Part shown: positions 1-8,403 of the stretch, piece by piece | How the letters are laid out: each line of letters starts with the position of its first letter | Numbering within the stretch: the first letter of the stretch is position 1 | Assembly (NCBI RefSeq): GCF_003628475.1 | Contig: NZ_RCAA01000019.1 | Span: 101,502-146,323 of the forward strand | Reading direction: 5' to 3' | Length of the DNA stretch: 44,822 nucleotides | From: Enterobacter sp. R1(2018) | GTDB lineage: Bacteria > Pseudomonadota > Gammaproteobacteria > Enterobacterales > Enterobacteriaceae | The notes under the pieces: model-generated | Database searches by the model: none | The model's input: the letters and a program-made list of their open reading frames with translations, nothing else | Told to the model about the DNA's origin: nothing | Program-made: the position numbers and the translations under genes

Positions 1-801
1 GAAAAAGCGCAGGTTTTCGCGCTTAATACTTCCGATGGCAGTATTGCATGGCAAACCAAAGCCGCGGGTGAAGTGCTTTCTCGTCCGGTAGTCAGCGACG
101 GCTTAGTACTGGTTCATACCAGCAACGGCCAGCTGCAGGCGATGAACGAGACCGACGGCGCCGTAGCATGGACCGTAAACCTCGATATTCCTGCGCTTTC
201 CCTGCGCGGCGAATCAGCGCCGTCAACCGCTTTCGGCGCCGCCATTGTTGGTGGGGATAACGGTCGCGTTAGCGCAGTATTGATGAAACAAGGTCAGCTG
301 ATTTGGCAGCAGCGTATTTCCCAGGCGACGGGCGCAACGGAAATCGATCGTCTGAGCGATGTGGATACCACCCCGGTTATCGTTAACGGTGTGGTTTACG
401 CCCTGGCCTACAATGGCAATCTGACCGCGCTGGATCTGCGTTCAGGCCAGGTGATGTGGAAACGCGAGCTGGGCTCAGTAAACGATTTTATCGTTGATGC
501 CAACCGTATCTTCCTGGTCGATCAGAATGACCGCGTTATTGCGCTCAACGCTGAAGGCGGCGTTACGCTGTGGACGCAGAGCGATCTGCTGCACCGCAAC
601 CTGACTTCTCCTGCGTTGTATAATGGCTACCTGGTCGTTGGCGACAGCGAAGGCTATATGCACTGGATTAACACCGACGATGGCCGCTTTGTCGCTCAGC
701 AAAAAATGGACGGCTCCGGCTTCCAGACCGAGCCGGTCGTCGCCAGTGATAAACTGCTGATTCAGGCGAAAGACGGTACGCTGTACTCGATCAAACGCTA
801 A
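1..801 (+). CDS. bamB: Outer membrane assembly lipoprotein BamB, 5'-truncated by the window edge
   Basis: This is the C-terminal 266 residues of BamB, open at the first base of the window. The full-length family is about 390 residues, so the lipoprotein signal and first blades lie outside. BamB is a periplasmic, outer-membrane-anchored subunit of the BAM complex and assists beta-barrel insertion with BamA. The visible part shows repeated PQQ-type beta-propeller blades, each with a pattern like alanine-x-aspartate-x-x-x-glycine followed by x-x-W (for example ALDLRSGQVMWKREL and ALNAEGGVTLWTQ). The protein ends in DGTLYSIKR, typical of the family. It is followed by a hairpin terminator and then der, the E. 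coli order. Identification is firm from sequence and synteny. Confidence 0.97.
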   Translation, partial: EKAQVFALNTSDGSIAWQTKAAGEVLSRPVVSDGLVLVHTSNGQLQAMNETDGAVAWTVNLDIPALSLRGESAPSTAFGAAIVGGDNGRVSAVLMKQGQLIWQQRISQATGATEIDRLSDVDTTPVIVNGVVYALAYNGNLTALDLRSGQVMWKRELGSVNDFIVDANRIFLVDQNDRVIALNAEGGVTLWTQSDLLHRNLTSPALYNGYLVVGDSEGYMHWINTDDGRFVAQQKMDGSGFQTEPVVASDKLLIQAKDGTLYSIKR

Positions 802-826
802 ACTTGCCGGATAATTAGCGAGTACG

Positions 827-865
827 AAACGGTTCCCGAAGTCCGGGAGCCGTTTCCTGTTTTTG
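827..865 (+). terminator. Rho-independent terminator after bamB
   Basis: A 12-bp stem pairs AAACGGTTCCCG with CGGGAGCCGTTT across a four-base loop, with G-T pairs tolerated, and is followed by a short T run. It sits 25 bases past the bamB stop and before der, so it separates the two transcripts at least partly. Confidence 0.75.
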
Positions 866-922
866 AGAATGACGCGCTTTGGCGTCGTTTGAAGATGAAT
901 TTTGAGTAATGAGGCTTTTATA

Positions 923-2428
923 ATGGTACCTGTGGTTGCGCTTGTCGGGCGCCCTAATGTCGGAAAATCCACGTTGTTTAACCGCTTGACGCGTACCCGA
1001 GATGCGCTGGTCGCGGATTTCCCGGGGCTGACTCGCGACCGCAAGTATGGTCGTGCTGAGGTGGAAGGCCGTGAATTTATTGCCATCGATACCGGCGGTA
1101 TTGACGGCACGGAAGACGGCGTTGAAACACGTATGGCCGAGCAATCCCTGCTGGCGATTGAAGAAGCCGATGTCGTGCTGTTTATGGTGGATGCGCGCGC
1201 AGGTTTGATGCCAGCCGATGAAGCTATTGCCAAACACCTGCGTTCTCGCCAGAAACCGACGTTTCTGGTGGCGAACAAAACTGACGGCATGGACCCGGAT
1301 CAGGCGGTTATTGATTTTTACTCCCTTGGCTTAGGTGAAATTCACCCTATTGCTGCTTCTCACGGCCGCGGCGTAACCAGCCTGCTTGAACACGTGCTGA
1401 TGCCGTTCATCGATGAGGTCAATCCTCGCGAAGCGGAAGAAGAAATTGATGAAGACGCCGCCTATTGGGCTGCGTTCAATGCCAAAAACGGCATCGTTTC
1501 TGAAGACGAAGAAGATGAGGAAGCGGAAGAAGAGGAAGCGTTCAATCCTCAGGATCTGCCTATCAAACTGGCTATCGTTGGCCGCCCTAACGTAGGTAAG
1601 TCAACGCTCACCAACCGTATTCTCGGCGAAGACCGCGTGGTGGTTTACGACATGCCGGGCACCACGCGCGACAGCATCTATATTCCGATGGAACGCGATG
1701 AGCGCGAGTATGTGCTGATCGATACTGCCGGCGTGCGTAAGCGCGGCAAGATCACCGAAACCGTTGAGAAATTCTCCGTTATCAAAACGCTGCAGGCGAT
1801 TGAAGACGCTAACGTGGTGCTGCTGGTTATCGATGCCCGTGAAGGCATCTCCGACCAGGATCTCTCGCTGCTGGGCTTTATCCTCAATAGCGGGCGCTCA
1901 CTGGTGATCGTGGTCAACAAGTGGGACGGCCTGAGCAACGAAGTCAGAGAGCAGGTGAAAGAGACGCTGGATTACCGTCTTGGCTTTATCGACTTCGCCC
2001 GCGTGCACTTTATTTCTGCGCTCCACGGCAGCGGCGTTGGCAATCTGTTTGAATCCGTACGCGAAGCTTACGACAGCTCAACCCGTCGTGTGAGCACCGC
2101 GCTGTTGACCCGCATTATGAACATGGCAGCTGAAGACCATCAGCCGCCGCTGGTGCGCGGCCGCCGCGTGAAGCTGAAGTATGCCCATGCCGGTGGTTAT
2201 AACCCGCCTATTGTGGTGATCCACGGCAATCAGGTGAAAGACCTGCCGGATTCCTACAAGCGTTACCTGATGAATTACTTCCGTAAATCGCTGGACGTAA
2301 TGGGTACGCCAATCCGCATTCAGTTCAAAGAAGGGGATAACCCGTTTGCCAACAAACGTAACACCCTGACGCCGAATCAGATGCGTAAGCGCAAACGCTT
2401 AATCAAGCACATTAAAAAGAGCAAATAA
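923..2428 (+). CDS. der: Ribosome assembly GTPase Der (EngA)
   Basis: Der is an essential GTPase with two tandem G domains that acts in maturation of the 50S ribosomal subunit. The product is 501 residues. The first P-loop (GRPNVGKST) is at residues 9-17 and the second identical P-loop is near residue 219. Switch II motifs DTGG and DTAG and base-recognition motifs NKTD and NKWD are visible. A KH-like C-terminal domain ends in the basic tail [13 protein letters not shown]. The linker between the G domains (about residues 170-210) is strongly acidic with runs of Glu and Asp, longer than I remember in E. coli (490 residues). The ATG at 923 is chosen because it gives the conserved [12 protein letters not shown] start, with a TGAGG Shine-Dalgarno upstream. 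An upstream in-frame TTG at 902 would add seven residues without support. Confidence 0.97.
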   Translation: MVPVVALVGRPNVGKSTLFNRLTRTRDALVADFPGLTRDRKYGRAEVEGREFIAIDTGGIDGTEDGVETRMAEQSLLAIEEADVVLFMVDARAGLMPADEAIAKHLRSRQKPTFLVANKTDGMDPDQAVIDFYSLGLGEIHPIAASHGRGVTSLLEHVLMPFIDEVNPREAEEEIDEDAAYWAAFNAKNGIVSEDEEDEEAEEEEAFNPQDLPIKLAIVGRPNVGKSTLTNRILGEDRVVVYDMPGTTRDSIYIPMERDEREYVLIDTAGVRKRGKITETVEKFSVIKTLQAIEDANVVLLVIDAREGISDQDLSLLGFILNSGRSLVIVVNKWDGLSNEVREQVKETLDYRLGFIDFARVHFISALHGSGVGNLFESVREAYDSSTRRVSTALLTRIMNMAAEDHQPPLVRGRRVKLKYAHAGGYNPPIVVIHGNQVKDLPDSYKRYLMNYFRKSLDVMGTPIRIQFKEGDNPFANKRNTLTPNQMRKRKRLIKHIKKSK

Positions 2429-2462
2429 TCATTCTTTAAAAATTATTGGCTAAAACATGCAG

Positions 2463-2489
2463 AAGCCCGCCCCGCGCGGGCTTTTTTAT
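2463..2489 (+). terminator. Rho-independent terminator of der
   Basis: A perfect 8-bp stem AAGCCCGC/GCGGGCTT with a five-base loop runs straight into six T residues, 35 bases after the der stop. Confidence 0.9.
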
Positions 2490-2781
2490 TATCCGCGCTT
2501 ACCCCGCTTCACACAGAGCAAAACAAGACTTCTGTAAACGAATATTAAGGCTATTTCTTTGCCGCCCGCATACCAGGATTTATGTCCGGGCAAAAGCTGT
2601 TTCAAACCTCTTTTAGGACATAGCTGAGGGCAGCAATGACACCTTCCTGCGGAAGGCATTGAATGAGGTATTACCTTAACTCCCTTAAAAACCAATACAA
2701 ATTTCCTTTATTATACTTTCCCGGTAAGGTAAGCCATTAAGGCGGAGCGAAAGGCTCTCGTTTGGTTTTTGAGGAGGAATG
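2490..2781. other. Intergenic stretch between der and yfgJ
   Basis: No gene is supported here. The left part is featureless. A small hairpin (CCTTC/GGAAGG) lies near 2643-2656. The segment TTATTATACTTT at about 2708-2719 contains a plausible -10 element (TATACT) for yfgJ, but no good -35 accompanies it. Confidence 0.5.
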
Positions 2782-3003
2782 ATGGAGCTTAATTGTCCAG
2801 TCTGCGATAAGCCACTTACGGCAACGGATAGCGGCGCGCGTTGTGAAAGCTGCGGTCAGGATTTCATCCTGGAGGCCCGCTGCCCCGACTGTCATAAGCC
2901 TTTGGAAGTGCTAAAAGCCTGCGGCGCCATAGATTATTTTTGCCAAAACGGACACGGACTGATCTCAAAGAAACGCGTCGAATTCGTCGCCGTTGCTCGC
3001 TAA
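2782..3003 (+). CDS. yfgJ: Zinc-ribbon protein YfgJ
   Basis: This is a small cysteine-rich protein of 73 residues, similar in length to E. coli YfgJ (71). Four CxxC-type knuckles are visible: CPVC, CESC and CPDC, then a C-x6-C-x3-H stretch (ACGAIDYFCQNGH). This is the pattern of a double zinc ribbon. The conserved end is LISKKRVEFV. Its function is not established; metal binding is inferred from the cysteines. Two adjacent ATG codons occur at 2779 and 2782. The second is chosen because the GAGGAGG Shine-Dalgarno at 2771-2777 is too close to the first and because E. coli YfgJ begins MEL. The gene converges on xseA with only three bases between the stop codons. Confidence 0.9.
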   Translation: MELNCPVCDKPLTATDSGARCESCGQDFILEARCPDCHKPLEVLKACGAIDYFCQNGHGLISKKRVEFVAVAR

Positions 3004-3006
3004 GTT

Positions 3007-4389
3007 TTAGCTTTTCTGTGCAGGTTTACGCCTGCGGGCAGGTTTCACCGGCGTCACGTCGGTGACCTGGCTTTCCACCCAGCCGTCTTCCAGACGCGTG
3101 GTCAGCGTCTCACCGGACTTAACCTGTTTAGCCTTTTTCAATACCTTGCCATCGGCCTGCGTTGTGACGCTGTAGCCGCGCGCAAGGGTTGCCAGCGGAC
3201 TGACGGCTTCCAGTTGTGCGATAGCGGTCCCAAAACGTTGTCGGGTGGTATTCAGCCTTGCGGTCAGCACCTGCGACAACCGATATTCAAGCTGTTGAAT
3301 ACGCGTTTGCGCACGATGGATACGTGCCTGCGGCTGCTGCTGATTCAGCCGTTGCGCCAGGCGTTGCTGCAGCTGAGTGGAACGGCGCAGCCTGTTATCC
3401 ATGGCGACGCTCAGGCGCTGCTGCAGGCGTTCAAGCGTCGTTTGCTGTCGCGCCAGGCGCAGCTGCGGATGCTGCTGTTGCAGACGGTGCTGCAGACGGG
3501 TAAAGCGTTGCGCACGCTGCGCGAGATAATAATCCATCGCCATTTCCATCCGTGTCTGCTGTGACTGGATCTGGCGTAACAATTCCACCTGATTGCGGCT
3601 GACGATTTCGGCGGCCGCGGAAGGCGTGGGCGCCCGCAAATCAGCGATAAAATCGGCAATAGTCACGTCGGTTTCATGCCCTACGGCGCTGACGACCGGA
3701 ATTTGGCTGGCGAAAATAGCGCGCGCTACCCGCTCATCGTTAAAGCTCCATAAATCTTCCAGCGAGCCGCCGCCGCGACCCACTATCAGCACGTCGCATT
3801 CACCGCGCAGGTTCGCAAGCTCAATCGCGCGAACGATTTGCGCTGGCGCATCCGCACCCTGAACGGCTGTCGGGTAGATGACGACAGGCAGGGAAGGGTC
3901 GCGACGTTTTAACACATGCAAAATATCATGCAGCGCCGCGCCGGTTTTTGAGGTAATGACCCCAACCTGGCGCGCCGGCGCGGGCAGCGCTTTTTTATGC
4001 TGCTGCCCGAATAATCCTTCCTCGGCTAAACGTTGTTTAAGCTGCTCATACTGCTGTTGCAGAAGTCCTTCGCCTGCGGGCTGCATGCTCTCAACGATAA
4101 TCTGGTAGTCGCCACGCGGCTCATAAAGCGTGATGTTGGCGCGCACCAGCACCTGCTGACCGTGCTGCGGCCGGAAAGTCACACGCCGGTTGCTGTTGCG
4201 AAACATCGCACAGCGCACCTGAGCGGTGTCGTCTTTGAGCGTGAAGTACCAATGGCCGGAAGAGGGCTGGCTAAAATTAGAAATTTCGCCGCTGATCCAG
4301 ACCTGCCCCATTTCCTGCTCCAGCAGCGAACGGACCGCCTGGTTCAGACGCGTGACGGTAAAAATTGAAGGAGAATTTGCGATAGGCAT
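3007..4389 (-). CDS. xseA: Exodeoxyribonuclease VII large subunit
   Basis: XseA is the catalytic large subunit of exonuclease VII, which degrades single-stranded DNA from both ends together with XseB. The product is 460 residues, against about 456 in E. coli. Residues 10-110 form the OB-fold nucleic-acid domain ([19 protein letters not shown]). The central catalytic domain carries [22 protein letters not shown] and the motif [17 protein letters not shown]. The region from about 270 to 400 is a long Gln/Arg-rich coiled coil expected to bind many XseB subunits. The C-terminus is basic. It is divergent from guaB, as in E. coli. Confidence 0.97.
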   Translation of the reverse strand: MPIANSPSIFTVTRLNQAVRSLLEQEMGQVWISGEISNFSQPSSGHWYFTLKDDTAQVRCAMFRNSNRRVTFRPQHGQQVLVRANITLYEPRGDYQIIVESMQPAGEGLLQQQYEQLKQRLAEEGLFGQQHKKALPAPARQVGVITSKTGAALHDILHVLKRRDPSLPVVIYPTAVQGADAPAQIVRAIELANLRGECDVLIVGRGGGSLEDLWSFNDERVARAIFASQIPVVSAVGHETDVTIADFIADLRAPTPSAAAEIVSRNQVELLRQIQSQQTRMEMAMDYYLAQRAQRFTRLQHRLQQQHPQLRLARQQTTLERLQQRLSVAMDNRLRRSTQLQQRLAQRLNQQQPQARIHRAQTRIQQLEYRLSQVLTARLNTTRQRFGTAIAQLEAVSPLATLARGYSVTTQADGKVLKKAKQVKSGETLTTRLEDGWVESQVTDVTPVKPARRRKPAQKS

Positions 4390-4481
4390 GTGAGCTGGAT
4401 CAAATTTTAAATCAGCAGGTTATTCGGTTCATACTACCCGCCCTGACGCGGGTGGCAAGGAGTTTTCTTAAAAAAGTGTGG

Positions 4482-4497
4482 ATGCAATCGATTCCGC
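4482..4497. promoter_or_regulatory. Probable PurR operator upstream of guaB
   Basis: The 16-bp segment ATGCAATCGATTCCGC matches the PurR consensus ACGCAAACGTTTTCGT at 11 of 16 positions, including the central CG. It lies over the expected -35 region of the guaB promoter, the position of the known E. coli guaB PurR site. The match is imperfect, so the call rests partly on location. Confidence 0.7.
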
Positions 4498-4501
4498 TCT
4501 G

Positions 4502-4507
4502 TATAAT
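4502..4507 (+). promoter_or_regulatory. guaBA promoter -10 element
   Basis: A perfect TATAAT hexamer lies 51 bases before the guaB start, and its context (TCTGTATAATGCCGCGGCAAT) is nearly the same as the E. coli guaB promoter. The -35 region is poor and overlaps the PurR-type operator. Confidence 0.85.
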
Positions 4508-4558
4508 GCCGCGGCAATATTTTATCTGTTCTCATTCACCCCAGGTTGAGATATTGCC

Positions 4559-6025
4559 ATGCTACGAATCGCCAAAGAAGCACTGACGTTTGATGACGTT
4601 CTCCTTGTCCCAGCTCACTCCACCGTTCTGCCTAATACGGCAGATTTAAGCACCCAACTGACCAAAACTATTCGTCTCAATATCCCTATGCTGTCCGCAG
4701 CCATGGATACCGTGACCGAAGCACGCCTGGCAATTGCGCTGGCTCAGGAAGGTGGCCTTGGTTTCATCCACAAAAATATGTCGATTGAGCGCCAGGCTGA
4801 AGAAGTCAAACGCGTGAAAAAACACGAAAGCGGCGTGGTGACCGACCCGCAAACCGTACTGCCAACCACGACCTTACGCGAAGTGAAAGAACTGACCGTG
4901 CGTAACGGCTTCGCAGGCTATCCGGTTGTAACGGAAAACTACGAGCTGGTGGGTATTATCACCGGCCGCGACGTGCGCTTCGTTACCGATCTGAACCAGC
5001 CTGTCAGCGTGTATATGACGCCGAAAGAGCGCCTGGTCACCGTGAAAGAGGGCGAGGCTCGCGAAGTTGTGCTGGCTAAAATGCACGAGAAGCGCGTTGA
5101 GAAAGCGCTGGTTGTCGACAGCAGCTTCCATCTGCGCGGCATGATCACCGTTAAAGACTTCCAGAAAGCAGAGCGTAAACCAAACGCCTGTAAAGACGAC
5201 CAGGGCCGTCTGCGCGTTGGGGCTGCCGTTGGGGCAGGCGCAGGCAATGAAGAGCGTATCGATGCTCTGGTAGCGGCTGGCGTGGACATTCTGCTGATTG
5301 ACTCCTCACACGGTCACTCCGAAGGCGTTCTGCAACGTATTCGCGAAACACGCGCAAAATATCCCGATCTGCAAATCATCGGCGGCAACGTGGCGACCGC
5401 GGCCGGCGCACGCGCGCTGGCGGAAGCTGGCGTAAGCGCGGTGAAGGTCGGTATCGGTCCTGGTTCTATCTGTACGACCCGTATCGTAACCGGCGTGGGC
5501 GTTCCGCAGATCACCGCCGTCGCTGATGCCGTTGAGGCGCTGGAAGGCACAGGCATTCCCGTTATCGCCGATGGCGGCATCCGTTTCTCCGGCGATATCG
5601 CCAAAGCCATCGCCGCGGGCGCGTCTGCCGTAATGGTTGGCGGTATGCTGGCAGGAACCGAAGAATCCCCGGGTGAAATCGAACTCTACCAGGGCCGTTC
5701 TTTCAAATCCTACCGCGGCATGGGTTCTTTAGGCGCGATGTCCAAAGGCTCTTCTGACCGTTACTTCCAGACCGATAACGCTGCGGACAAGCTGGTGCCG
5801 GAAGGTATCGAAGGCCGCGTGGCTTACAAGGGCCACTTAAAAGAGATCGTTCACCAGCAGATGGGCGGCCTGCGTTCCTGTATGGGCCTGACCGGCTGTG
5901 GTACTATCGATGCCCTGCGTACCAAAGCGGAATTCGTACGTATCAGCGGTGCGGGCATTCAGGAAAGTCACGTGCACGACGTGACTATTACTAAAGAGTC
6001 TCCGAACTACCGCATGGGCTCCTGA
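4559..6025 (+). CDS. guaB: Inosine-5'-monophosphate dehydrogenase
   Basis: GuaB oxidises IMP to XMP with NAD+, the committed step of GMP synthesis in the cytosol. The product is 488 residues, equal to E. coli. The TIM barrel is interrupted by a pair of CBS domains at about residues 93-205. The catalytic loop [13 protein letters not shown] contains the active-site cysteine (near 305), the IMP-binding loop is GGIRFSGD, and the flap has the characteristic GSSDRYFQ segment. It is followed after 68 bases by guaA; a GC-rich hairpin (6033-6053) lies in that gap and may stabilise or attenuate the message. Expression is probably governed by PurR and by growth rate, judging from the promoter. Confidence 0.99.
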   Translation: MLRIAKEALTFDDVLLVPAHSTVLPNTADLSTQLTKTIRLNIPMLSAAMDTVTEARLAIALAQEGGLGFIHKNMSIERQAEEVKRVKKHESGVVTDPQTVLPTTTLREVKELTVRNGFAGYPVVTENYELVGIITGRDVRFVTDLNQPVSVYMTPKERLVTVKEGEAREVVLAKMHEKRVEKALVVDSSFHLRGMITVKDFQKAERKPNACKDDQGRLRVGAAVGAGAGNEERIDALVAAGVDILLIDSSHGHSEGVLQRIRETRAKYPDLQIIGGNVATAAGARALAEAGVSAVKVGIGPGSICTTRIVTGVGVPQITAVADAVEALEGTGIPVIADGGIRFSGDIAKAIAAGASAVMVGGMLAGTEESPGEIELYQGRSFKSYRGMGSLGAMSKGSSDRYFQTDNAADKLVPEGIEGRVAYKGHLKEIVHQQMGGLRSCMGLTGCGTIDALRTKAEFVRISGAGIQESHVHDVTITKESPNYRMGS

Positions 6026-6032
6026 TTCTCCT

Positions 6033-6053
6033 CGCCCGGCCATGTGCCGGGCG
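6033..6053 (+). other. Hairpin in the guaB-guaA gap
   Basis: An 8-bp perfect stem CGCCCGGC/GCCGGGCG with a five-base loop lies right after the guaB stop. It is not followed by a T run, so it is more likely an intra-operon mRNA structure than a terminator. Confidence 0.55.
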
Positions 6054-6093
6054 ATTTACTTTCTCTGTTTCACTTGCCTCGGAATTAGCGTCA

Positions 6094-7671
6094 ATGACGG
6101 AAAATATCCATAAACATCGCATACTTATCCTTGATTTCGGTTCTCAGTACACCCAACTGGTTGCGCGCCGCGTGCGCGAGGTGGGCGTTTACTGCGAGCT
6201 GTGGGCATGGGATGTCACTGAAGCACAAATTCGTGAATTTAATCCAAGCGGTATCATTCTCTCCGGCGGCCCGGAAAGCACCACCGAGCTGAACAGCCCG
6301 CGCGCGCCTGAATATGTGTTTGCAGCCGGCGTGCCGGTATTTGGCGTGTGCTACGGCATGCAGACCATGGCGATGCAGCTTGGCGGCCACGTGGAAGGCT
6401 CTAACGAACGCGAGTTCGGCTACGCGCAGGTTGAAATTAAAACCGACAGCGCTCTGGTTCGCGGCATTGAAGACTCTCTTAGCGCCACGGGCAAACCGCT
6501 GCTGGACGTCTGGATGAGCCACGGCGATAAAGTCACGGCGATCCCTTCTGATTTCGTGACCGTCGCCAGCACCGAAACCTGCCCGTTTGCCATTATGGCC
6601 AACGAAGAAAAACGCTTTTATGGCGTGCAGTTCCACCCGGAAGTGACGCATACCCGCCAGGGGCAGCGTCTGCTGGAGCGTTTTGTGCTGGATATTTGCG
6701 GCTGCGAAGCGCTGTGGACGCCGGCAAAAATTATCGAAGACGCCATTGAGCGTATTCGTGAGCAGGTTGGCAACGACAAAGTTATTCTTGGCCTGTCCGG
6801 CGGCGTGGACTCTTCCGTAACCGCGATGTTGCTGCACCGCGCCATTGGCGATCGCCTGACCTGCGTATTCGTCGACAACGGCCTGCTGCGTCTTAACGAA
6901 GCCGCACAGGTAATGGAAATGTTCGGTGACCACTTCGGTCTGAACATTGTTCACGTACCGGCAGAAGAGCGTTTCCTGTCCCAGCTGGCGGGCATTAACG
7001 ATCCTGAAGCCAAGCGTAAAACCATTGGCCGCGTCTTTGTCGAAGTCTTCGACGAAGAAGCGCTGCGTCTTGAAGACGTCAAATGGCTGGCGCAGGGCAC
7101 CATCTATCCGGACGTTATCGAATCTGCTGCCTCTGCAACCGGCAAAGCGCACGTCATTAAATCCCACCACAACGTGGGCGGCCTGCCGAAAGAGATGAAG
7201 ATGGGCCTGGTTGAGCCGCTTAAAGAGCTGTTCAAAGACGAGGTGCGTAAAATCGGCCTGGAGCTGGGCCTGCCTTACGACATGCTCTACCGTCACCCGT
7301 TCCCGGGGCCGGGGCTGGGCGTGCGCGTGCTGGGCGAAGTGAAGAAAGAGTACTGCGACCTTCTGCGTCGTGCGGACGCTATCTTCATCGAAGAGCTGCA
7401 TAAAGCCGATCTCTACAATAAAGTGAGCCAGGCGTTTACCGTATTTCTGCCGGTACGTTCCGTTGGCGTCATGGGCGATGGCCGTAAATATGACTGGGTT
7501 GTTTCCCTGCGCGCGGTTGAAACCATCGACTTTATGACCGCACACTGGGCGCACCTGCCGTATGACTTCCTTGGCCGCGTATCCAACCGCATCATCAACG
7601 AAGTTAACGGCATCTCGCGTGTTGTCTATGACATCAGCGGTAAGCCGCCGGCAACCATCGAGTGGGAATGA
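6094..7671 (+). CDS. guaA: GMP synthase (glutamine-hydrolysing)
   Basis: GuaA converts XMP to GMP using ATP and glutamine. The product is 525 residues, as in E. coli. The class I glutamine amidotransferase domain occupies residues 1-205, with the catalytic nucleophile in GVCYGMQ (Cys86) and the His/Glu pair in QFHPEVTH. The ATP pyrophosphatase domain follows with the P-loop LSGGVDSS near residue 235. The C-terminal dimerisation domain includes [16 protein letters not shown] and ends KPPATIEWE. It is the second gene of the guaBA operon and is closed by a strong terminator. Confidence 0.99.
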   Translation: MTENIHKHRILILDFGSQYTQLVARRVREVGVYCELWAWDVTEAQIREFNPSGIILSGGPESTTELNSPRAPEYVFAAGVPVFGVCYGMQTMAMQLGGHVEGSNEREFGYAQVEIKTDSALVRGIEDSLSATGKPLLDVWMSHGDKVTAIPSDFVTVASTETCPFAIMANEEKRFYGVQFHPEVTHTRQGQRLLERFVLDICGCEALWTPAKIIEDAIERIREQVGNDKVILGLSGGVDSSVTAMLLHRAIGDRLTCVFVDNGLLRLNEAAQVMEMFGDHFGLNIVHVPAEERFLSQLAGINDPEAKRKTIGRVFVEVFDEEALRLEDVKWLAQGTIYPDVIESAASATGKAHVIKSHHNVGGLPKEMKMGLVEPLKELFKDEVRKIGLELGLPYDMLYRHPFPGPGLGVRVLGEVKKEYCDLLRRADAIFIEELHKADLYNKVSQAFTVFLPVRSVGVMGDGRKYDWVVSLRAVETIDFMTAHWAHLPYDFLGRVSNRIINEVNGISRVVYDISGKPPATIEWE

Positions 7672-7706
7672 TTTATAGCTAGTTCATAGCTCAGCATTAC
7701 CCATCA

Positions 7707-7736
7707 ACCCTCTGTATTTACAGAGGGTTTTTTATT
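7707..7736 (+). terminator. Rho-independent terminator of guaBA
   Basis: A perfect 10-bp stem ACCCTCTGTA/TACAGAGGGT with a two-base loop is followed by a T-rich tract. It starts about 35 bases after the guaA stop. Confidence 0.93.
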
Positions 7737-7861
7737 TTCTGCGGCTTGTCTTTTTATTAACGACCGCCGTCAAGGCTAGCCGATTATTTGTCAGGGGTGA
7801 AATACAGGCGTGACAAAGCGCACCGCGGAAAACGGTGGAATTTTTATAATGGAAGAAAACG

Positions 7862-8053
7862 TTACCGGTTAGCGCTGTCCACGGACAGGCTGCTTTGCTG
7901 TACCTGCGCCTTTTGGTCCTGATGATGGTACCAGGCGCCAATAGAGGAATAGACAAATCGGCCAAAAAGGAAAAGAAAACTGATAAGCAGAATAATGCGG
8001 GTCATTCGACTATTAAATCGGTGTCGTCTTCGCATACTCGTAACCTGTGTCAC
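7862..8053 (-). CDS. yfgG: Small membrane protein YfgG
   Basis: A 63-residue protein, the same length as E. coli YfgG. It has a basic N-terminus (RRRHRFNSRMTR) followed by one hydrophobic segment (IILLISFLFLFGRFVYSSIGAW) and a polar tail, so it is probably a single-pass inner-membrane protein. In E. coli the gene has been linked to nickel and cobalt stress. The GTG at 8053 is chosen because it reproduces the E. coli N-terminus (xTQxTSM-R-K/R-RHRFNS) and length. The longer in-frame ATG at 8110 adds residues unlike the family, and an internal ATG at 7978-8035 range would lose the conserved start. The E. coli neighbours yfgH and yfgI are missing here. Confidence 0.85.
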   Translation of the reverse strand: MTQVTSMRRRHRFNSRMTRIILLISFLFLFGRFVYSSIGAWYHHQDQKAQVQQSSLSVDSANR

Positions 8054-8264
8054 GCAAAAGGCCCTTAGGGTTTGCCCGTCAACCGCGGGCGACAAGGGAT
8101 ATTTAGGCATAGTGATACGCCCGGGTCAATTCTTAAACATGTAAAAAAGAGTCAAGGCAACCATTGATCTAATTTATATAAAGCTTTCTTAATATTTATA
8201 TGACGTTATTTATCGTTGCGGTAAGTATTTTTTTCAGCCCTGCGGCTATAACTTCACGTATAAA

Positions 8265-8278
8265 TTGATCTGGATCAA
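8265..8278. promoter_or_regulatory. FNR binding site for pdeF
   Basis: TTGATCTGGATCAA is a perfect match to the FNR consensus TTGATNNNNATCAA. Its centre lies about 41 bases before the start site predicted from the -10 element at 8300, the geometry of a class II FNR-activated promoter. Anaerobic FNR-dependent expression has been described for E. coli yfgF. Confidence 0.88.
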
Positions 8279-8299
8279 TTCCTTGCTGAAATCCCTAAC

Positions 8300-8305
8300 T
8301 AAAAT
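8300..8305 (+). promoter_or_regulatory. Predicted -10 element of the pdeF promoter
   Basis: TAAAAT lies at the spacing expected for a promoter whose -35 region is replaced by the FNR palindrome. It differs from TATAAT at one position. Confidence 0.65.
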
Positions 8306-8403
8306 TTGCTGTCCACGCCATAGCGATATGGTTTCTATCAGTCAGGATGGAGCCTTGCTGAATATTACCCGAGCAGGATTGACGGGGCTTCTGGCGACCA
8401 TCT

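Larger units (their letters stand above)
8054..8403. other. Divergent regulatory region between yfgG and pdeF
   Basis: No gene is supported. The stretch around 8140-8240 is AT-rich and the right half holds the FNR-type site and -10 element annotated separately. About 90 bases of untranslated leader separate the predicted pdeF start site from its ATG. I see no clear terminator or small RNA. Confidence 0.6.

Noticed and set aside
6091-7554. A 487-codon open frame on the strand opposite guaA
   Set aside because: It is the antisense shadow of guaA in a GC-rich codon pattern; the translation is rich in His, Phe and Arg with no family motif, and guaA is certain.
7732-7965. A 77-codon minus-strand frame overlapping the end of yfgG
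   Set aside because: It overlaps yfgG in another frame and the guaBA terminator, and it has no ribosome binding site or known similarity.
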